Part shown: one piece after another, positions 7,502 through 9,674 of the stretch
Layout of the letters: the number at the start of each line of letters is the position of its first letter
How positions within the stretch are numbered: the stretch's first letter is position 1
NCBI GenBank assembly: GCA_009926035.1
Contig: RFPQ01000020.1
Coordinates: 1-9,674 of the forward strand
Direction: 5' to 3'
From: Betaproteobacteria bacterium
GTDB lineage: Bacteria > Pseudomonadota > Gammaproteobacteria > Burkholderiales > Methylophilaceae
Length of the DNA: 9,674 nucleotides
Translations under genes and position numbers: made by a program
The notes under the pieces: model-generated
What the model was told of the DNA's origin: nothing
The model's input: the letters and a program-made list of their open reading frames with translations, nothing else
Database searches by the model: none

Positions 7502-8713
7502 TTACCTTACTTCACGTTCTCTCGATTTAAATGCATCTCTCGATCTTTCAAGGTTTTGAAGAGATGTTTGATTCATATCCACTTGAGGTGAGACATTAAT
7601 TGTGGAAGATATATTTTCTTTAGAACTTGGTGATATTTGCTGGATTAATTTATCTAAGGGCAGGTACAAAAGACTATTTGAATTTTTTTGATCCACAATC
7701 ACCTTAGAAATATTCGATAAGATTTGCTCCTGTGCTTCGATATAAATACGGTCTCGCATCACTTCAGGTGCGCGATTGTATTGCGTCAATATTTGTTCAA
7801 AACGACTCGCATTACCTTTAGCTTCACTTTCTACTTTCACGCGATAGCCTTGCGCCTCAGAGGTTAATCTTGATGCTGCACCCTTCGCTTTTGGAATAAT
7901 ATCGTTAGCATAGGCTTGACCTTCATTTTTTTGACGTTCTAAATCTTGCTTAGCCTTCACTGCATCGTCAAATGAAGCTTGAACTTGTTCTGGTGGTTGC
8001 GCATTTTGCATGGTCACGCTCGTAACATTAATGCCCGTGTTATAGCGATCCAATATTTCCTGCATTAATTTTTTAGCTTTCACAGCAATCTCTTCGCGAC
8101 CTTCATACAAAGCAAAATCCATTTTACTTTTGCCCACGATTTCTCGAATTGCACTTTCAGCAGCTCCCCTCACTGAAGCATCTGCAGAACGGTTATTGAA
8201 TAGAAAATTTTCAGCTGACTTTAGGTTATATTGCACTGCGAATTGAAGATCAATAATATTCTCATCATCGGTGAGCATCAATGATTCTCTCAGCTCTTTA
8301 GATCTTGCGACACTATTGCCGGACGAGCGATAACCCACCTCAAGCGTTCGAACTTGTTCTAAATTAACGACTTCTACTGATTCAACAGGAAAAGGAATGT
8401 GCCATCTCGGCCCTGGCATAGTGACTTCAGTATTCTTTCCAAATCTAAGTACTACACCGCGAGAGCCCTGATCCACAATATAGAATCCTGTTGCAGCCCA
8501 AATTAAAGCAATAACAAGCACAATCGTTGTCACCGGTAATTGATCTTGAGGCACTTCGGATTGTGAGCTTCCATTATTCGGCTTGGAATTCTTTTGAGCG
8601 CTTTCTTTTCTCCCAAAAAGTCGGCCTATTTTTTTACCCAAATCATTTAGAAGCTCATCTAAATCAGGAGGTCCTTGATCTTGGTTATTATTTTGTTCAG
8701 GATTTTTTGCCAT
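7502..8713 (-). CDS. hflK: FtsH protease activity modulator HflK (SPFH domain)
   Basis: HflK is the larger partner of HflC in the membrane cage that encloses FtsH. The 403 residues are a normal length. The N-terminal cytoplasmic region (1-58) is polar, rich in N, Q, P and G, and holds the PPDLDELLNDLGKKIGRLFG stretch (15-34) typical of HflK. One transmembrane helix spans about 61-80 (VTTIVLVIALIWAATGFYIV). The SPFH domain begins DQGSRGVVLRFGKNTEV (81-97), with GPRWHIPFPVESVEVVNLEQ (101-120) following. A coiled-coil region lies at about 245-335, and the C-terminus (365-403) is polar and probably disordered. The ATG lies 13 bp after the hflX stop, the largest intact gap in this row, and has no clear Shine-Dalgarno. 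The order hflX-hflK-hflC is standard. Confidence 0.97.
   Translation of the reverse strand: MAKNPEQNNNQDQGPPDLDELLNDLGKKIGRLFGRKESAQKNSKPNNGSSQSEVPQDQLPVTTIVLVIALIWAATGFYIVDQGSRGVVLRFGKNTEVTMPGPRWHIPFPVESVEVVNLEQVRTLEVGYRSSGNSVARSKELRESLMLTDDENIIDLQFAVQYNLKSAENFLFNNRSADASVRGAAESAIREIVGKSKMDFALYEGREEIAVKAKKLMQEILDRYNTGINVTSVTMQNAQPPEQVQASFDDAVKAKQDLERQKNEGQAYANDIIPKAKGAASRLTSEAQGYRVKVESEAKGNASRFEQILTQYNRAPEVMRDRIYIEAQEQILSNISKVIVDQKNSNSLLYLPLDKLIQQISPSSKENISSTINVSPQVDMNQTSLQNLERSRDAFKSREREVR
7505..7509 (-). promoter_or_regulatory. Ribosome binding site of hflC
   Basis: TAAGG on the minus strand sits in the last codons of hflK, 8 bases before the hflC ATG at 7496. The hflK stop TAA lies between the two. 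This arrangement favours re-initiation by ribosomes finishing hflK and would keep the two cage subunits near equal amounts. Confidence 0.6.
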
Positions 8714-8726
8714 ATATGTCTACTAA

Positions 8727-9674
8727 CTATGTATTGTTTAATGGGGTATCTTCAAATTTCTCGATATTTGTTATTTGGCTTGCTTCATAGATTTCGAGGA
8801 TAGCTTCTTTTAAAAGTTCAATCCCCTCACCTGTCTTCGCAGATAACTGAATAGATGAAATTCTACCATATTCATCCCTTTCATGATTTGCCTTTATATC
8901 AAGCCTATCAATTTGATTTAAAACAAGAATTTGAGGTATAGAGGAGGCTTTGATTTCCTCTAATATCTTATTGACTGCGATGATTTGCTCATGATGATTG
9001 GGGTTAGCCATATTGACGACATGAAGTAATAAATCAGCCTCTCTTGATTCTTCTAGTGTTGATTTGAAAGCTTCGATGAGTGTCGTAGGAAGTGATTTAA
9101 TAAAACCGACGGTATCAGAGACAACACATTCCACCCCCTCTTCAATAAAGAGCTTTCTTGAAGTTGTATCAAGTGTTGCAAAAAGCTGATTCATTGCTAA
9201 GGTATCGGCACGCGTGAGTTGATTAAAGAGTGTCGATTTACCTGCGTTGGTATAGCCTACGATTGAAATATTAAGCACACTCGAACGACTTCTTTTTTTT
9301 CGTTGCATGGTGCGTTGTCGTTTTAATTTATCGAGTTTTTCTTTTAACTGCTTTATTCGAAGCCTCAACATTCGGCGATCAAGTTCTAATTGCTTTTCAC
9401 CAGGGCCGCCTCTCACACCAATACCACCCTTTTGTCTTTCTAAATGGCTCCAGCCTCTAATTAAGCGAGTAGATAAGTGATCAAGCTGTGCTAACTCGAC
9501 TTGAAGTTTACCCTCATGACTTTTTGCACGCTTTGCGAAAATAAATAAGATCAGTGCAGTACGATCTAAAATGCGCGTACTAAAGTATTTTTCTAAATTA
9601 CGTTCTTGTGAGGGACTTAAATTGTGATTAAAAATCACAGTATCTGCTTTTGATTCTTGGATGATGAATTTCAC
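8727..9674 (-). CDS. hflX: Ribosome-splitting GTPase HflX (5' end outside the window)
   Basis: HflX is an OBG-HflX family GTPase that binds the 50S subunit and splits stalled or heat-damaged 70S ribosomes. The 315 visible residues begin inside the N-terminal domain. The GTG at the window edge is not the start, because about 60 residues are expected before it by comparison with E. coli HflX. The N-terminal part shows [12 protein letters not shown] (19-30), [11 protein letters not shown] (54-64) and the glycine-rich [14 protein letters not shown] (88-101), followed by a helical, lysine-rich linker (104-130). The GTPase domain has G1 GYTNAGKST (140-148), G3 DTVGF (187-191), G4 NQID (253-256, usually NKxD) and G5 SAK (278-280). 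It ends about 35 residues after G5, so it lacks the C-terminal extension seen in E. coli. It heads the visible minus-strand row; hfq often precedes it but is not in view. Confidence 0.95.
   Translation of the reverse strand: MKFIIQESKADTVIFNHNLSPSQERNLEKYFSTRILDRTALILFIFAKRAKSHEGKLQVELAQLDHLSTRLIRGWSHLERQKGGIGVRGGPGEKQLELDRRMLRLRIKQLKEKLDKLKRQRTMQRKKRSRSSVLNISIVGYTNAGKSTLFNQLTRADTLAMNQLFATLDTTSRKLFIEEGVECVVSDTVGFIKSLPTTLIEAFKSTLEESREADLLLHVVNMANPNHHEQIIAVNKILEEIKASSIPQILVLNQIDRLDIKANHERDEYGRISSIQLSAKTGEGIELLKEAILEIYEASQITNIEKFEDTPLNNT

Noticed and set aside
8527..8790. Open frame of 87 codons on the plus strand spanning the hflK start and hflX end.
   Set aside because: It overlaps two certain genes on the other strand, and no ribosome binding site or domain is visible.

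Overview
The window is ordinary, gene-dense bacterial core chromosome, visibly AT-rich. It looks like a proteobacterium with a compact genome. Three pieces of gene order support this: dnaX-ybaB-recR; hflX-hflK-hflC-DUF2065-hisZ-purA; and an amidohydrolase-ubiG-HAD phosphatase trio known from Pseudomonas (PA3170-PA3172). The gene order, protein character and low GC fit a betaproteobacterium best, perhaps a streamlined methylotroph of the Methylophilaceae type. That placement is inference and no marker in the window fixes it.

Layout. Positions 1-1296 on the plus strand carry the tail of dnaX (tau-specific C-terminal domain), ybaB and recR. They are separated by 20 and 9 bp and form the usual replication/recombination-repair operon. 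Positions 9674-1293 on the minus strand carry nine genes read in one direction: hflX (its 5' end lies outside the window), hflK, hflC, a DUF2065 membrane peptide, hisZ, purA, an MTA/SAH deaminase-like amidohydrolase, ubiG and a HAD phosphatase (gph or mupP). Leaving aside the frameshifted amidohydrolase, no gap in this row exceeds 13 bp. No promoter or terminator could be recognised inside it, and any main promoter should lie upstream of hflX. The two gene rows converge tail to tail with stop codons overlapping by 4 bp (1293-1296).

How the genes fit together. HflX (ribosome-splitting GTPase) and HflK/HflC (SPFH regulators of the FtsH protease) are a conserved quality-control and stress module with an associated small membrane protein. 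HisZ activates the first step of histidine synthesis, a pathway that releases AICAR and so feeds IMP. PurA turns IMP into adenylosuccinate. The amidohydrolase would deaminate methylthioadenosine or S-adenosylhomocysteine. UbiG makes ubiquinone and releases S-adenosylhomocysteine. The middle of the row therefore has a loose purine and SAM-salvage theme.

The clearest anomaly is in the amidohydrolase gene. Its frame breaks near 2817, so the encoded protein ends after 388 residues. A 62-codon C-terminal continuation is intact in another frame down to 2629 and overlaps the start of ubiG by 31 bp. This is either a real recent lesion or a sequence error. I found no mobile element, RNA gene, CRISPR array, significant repeat or undescribed system, and no gene-free stretch longer than about 125 bp.
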